A stretch of 5,949 nucleotides of DNA from Faecalicatena sp. (GTDB taxonomy: Bacteria > Bacillota > Clostridia > Lachnospirales > Lachnospiraceae), in NCBI GenBank assembly GCA_009774255.1, contig VSNK01000316.1, positions 1 through 5,949 of the forward strand, in the 5' to 3' direction. The translations under genes were made by a program, and so were the position numbers. The notes under the pieces were generated by a model. The model searched no databases, had not been told where the DNA came from, and saw only the letters and a program-made list of their open reading frames with translations. The stretch's first letter is position 1. The number at the start of each line of letters is the position of its first letter. This document shows, one piece after another, positions 5,846 through 5,949 of the stretch.

Positions 5846-5866
5846 TATTATATAAAATATATAATA
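5846..5866 (-). promoter_or_regulatory. Candidate hicA-hicB promoter -10 box inside a perfect inverted repeat (possible HicB operator)
   Basis: TATTATATA (5846-5854) and TATATAATA (5858-5866) form a perfect 9-bp inverted repeat around three A. On the minus strand the repeat contains TATAAT (complement of 5847-5852), about 26 nt before the hicA ATG, a plausible -10 element. No clear -35 box is seen at the right distance. HicB proteins with ribbon-helix-helix domains are known to bind palindromes overlapping their promoters, so this is a reasonable operator candidate. The segment is almost all A and T, so a chance palindrome is not excluded. Confidence 0.45.
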
Positions 5867-5949
5867 TCATGGAGGAGTTATATGATTTATATAAAAAGCA
5901 ACATGTGAAAATAAAGAAATGTTAAAATATATCTAAAAAATATATAAAT
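5867..5949. other. AT-rich segment upstream of the hicA locus, no confident gene
   Basis: The last 83 bases are strongly AT-rich. On the plus strand an 18-codon frame starts at ATG 5869 (MEELYDLYKKQHVKIKKC, stop TAA 5923-5925), and an overlapping GGAGGAG could serve an 8-codon frame starting at ATG 5881 region. I recognise neither and would not annotate them as genes. The segment probably holds upstream promoter sequence for the leftward hic locus and the edge of a neighbouring region beyond the window. Confidence 0.35.

Noticed and set aside
1..5949. CRISPR array, tRNA, rRNA, insertion sequence or attachment site
   Set aside because: No regularly spaced repeats, cloverleaf-like sequence, transposase frame or terminal inverted repeats were found by reading both strands.

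Overview
The window carries the 3' part of a chromosomal tryptophan biosynthesis operon, reading rightward, followed by a small leftward toxin-antitoxin-type locus. The trp genes are separate single-function genes in the order trpD-trpC-trpF-trpB-trpA, with AGGAGG-type ribosome binding sites, two GTG starts (trpF and the reductase) and moderately GC-rich codon use. Gene order, protein style and a HicAB-type module together suggest a Firmicute of the class Clostridia, probably Lachnospiraceae. This is inferred from familiarity, not from a search.

Region 1 (1-4159) encodes the four steps from anthranilate to tryptophan. TrpD (5' end outside the window) attaches phosphoribosyl to anthranilate, TrpF isomerises the product, TrpC closes the indole ring, and TrpA/TrpB form tryptophan synthase. 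trpC/trpF and trpB/trpA each overlap by 8 nt, which suggests translational coupling. The trpD-trpC gap is 65 nt and the trpF-trpB gap is 99 nt. The operon promoter and any attenuator or T-box must lie upstream, beyond the left edge. TrpA has Glu where the catalytic Asp60 of the enteric enzyme sits, and Val where the next-but-one residue is usually Pro.

Region 2 (4160-5225) is an aldo/keto reductase gene 46 nt after trpA with no visible terminator between them, so it is probably co-transcribed as the last gene. A strong hairpin follows with T-rich flanks on both sides. It looks like a shared, bidirectional terminator for the rightward operon and the leftward locus.

Region 3 (5223-5949, minus strand) is a hicA-hicB pair in the classical toxin-first order, in visibly more AT-rich DNA. 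hicB is intact. hicA is one base short and hits a TAA after nine codons, although the rest of the toxin, including its Gly-Ser-His-His motif, is preserved in another frame. The AT-rich segment upstream of hicA holds a -10-like TATAAT inside a perfect 9-bp inverted repeat, a candidate HicB operator. I see no clear sign of a wholly new system. The most noteworthy items are the frameshifted toxin with its intact antitoxin, the TrpA active-site substitution and the reductase attached to the trp operon.
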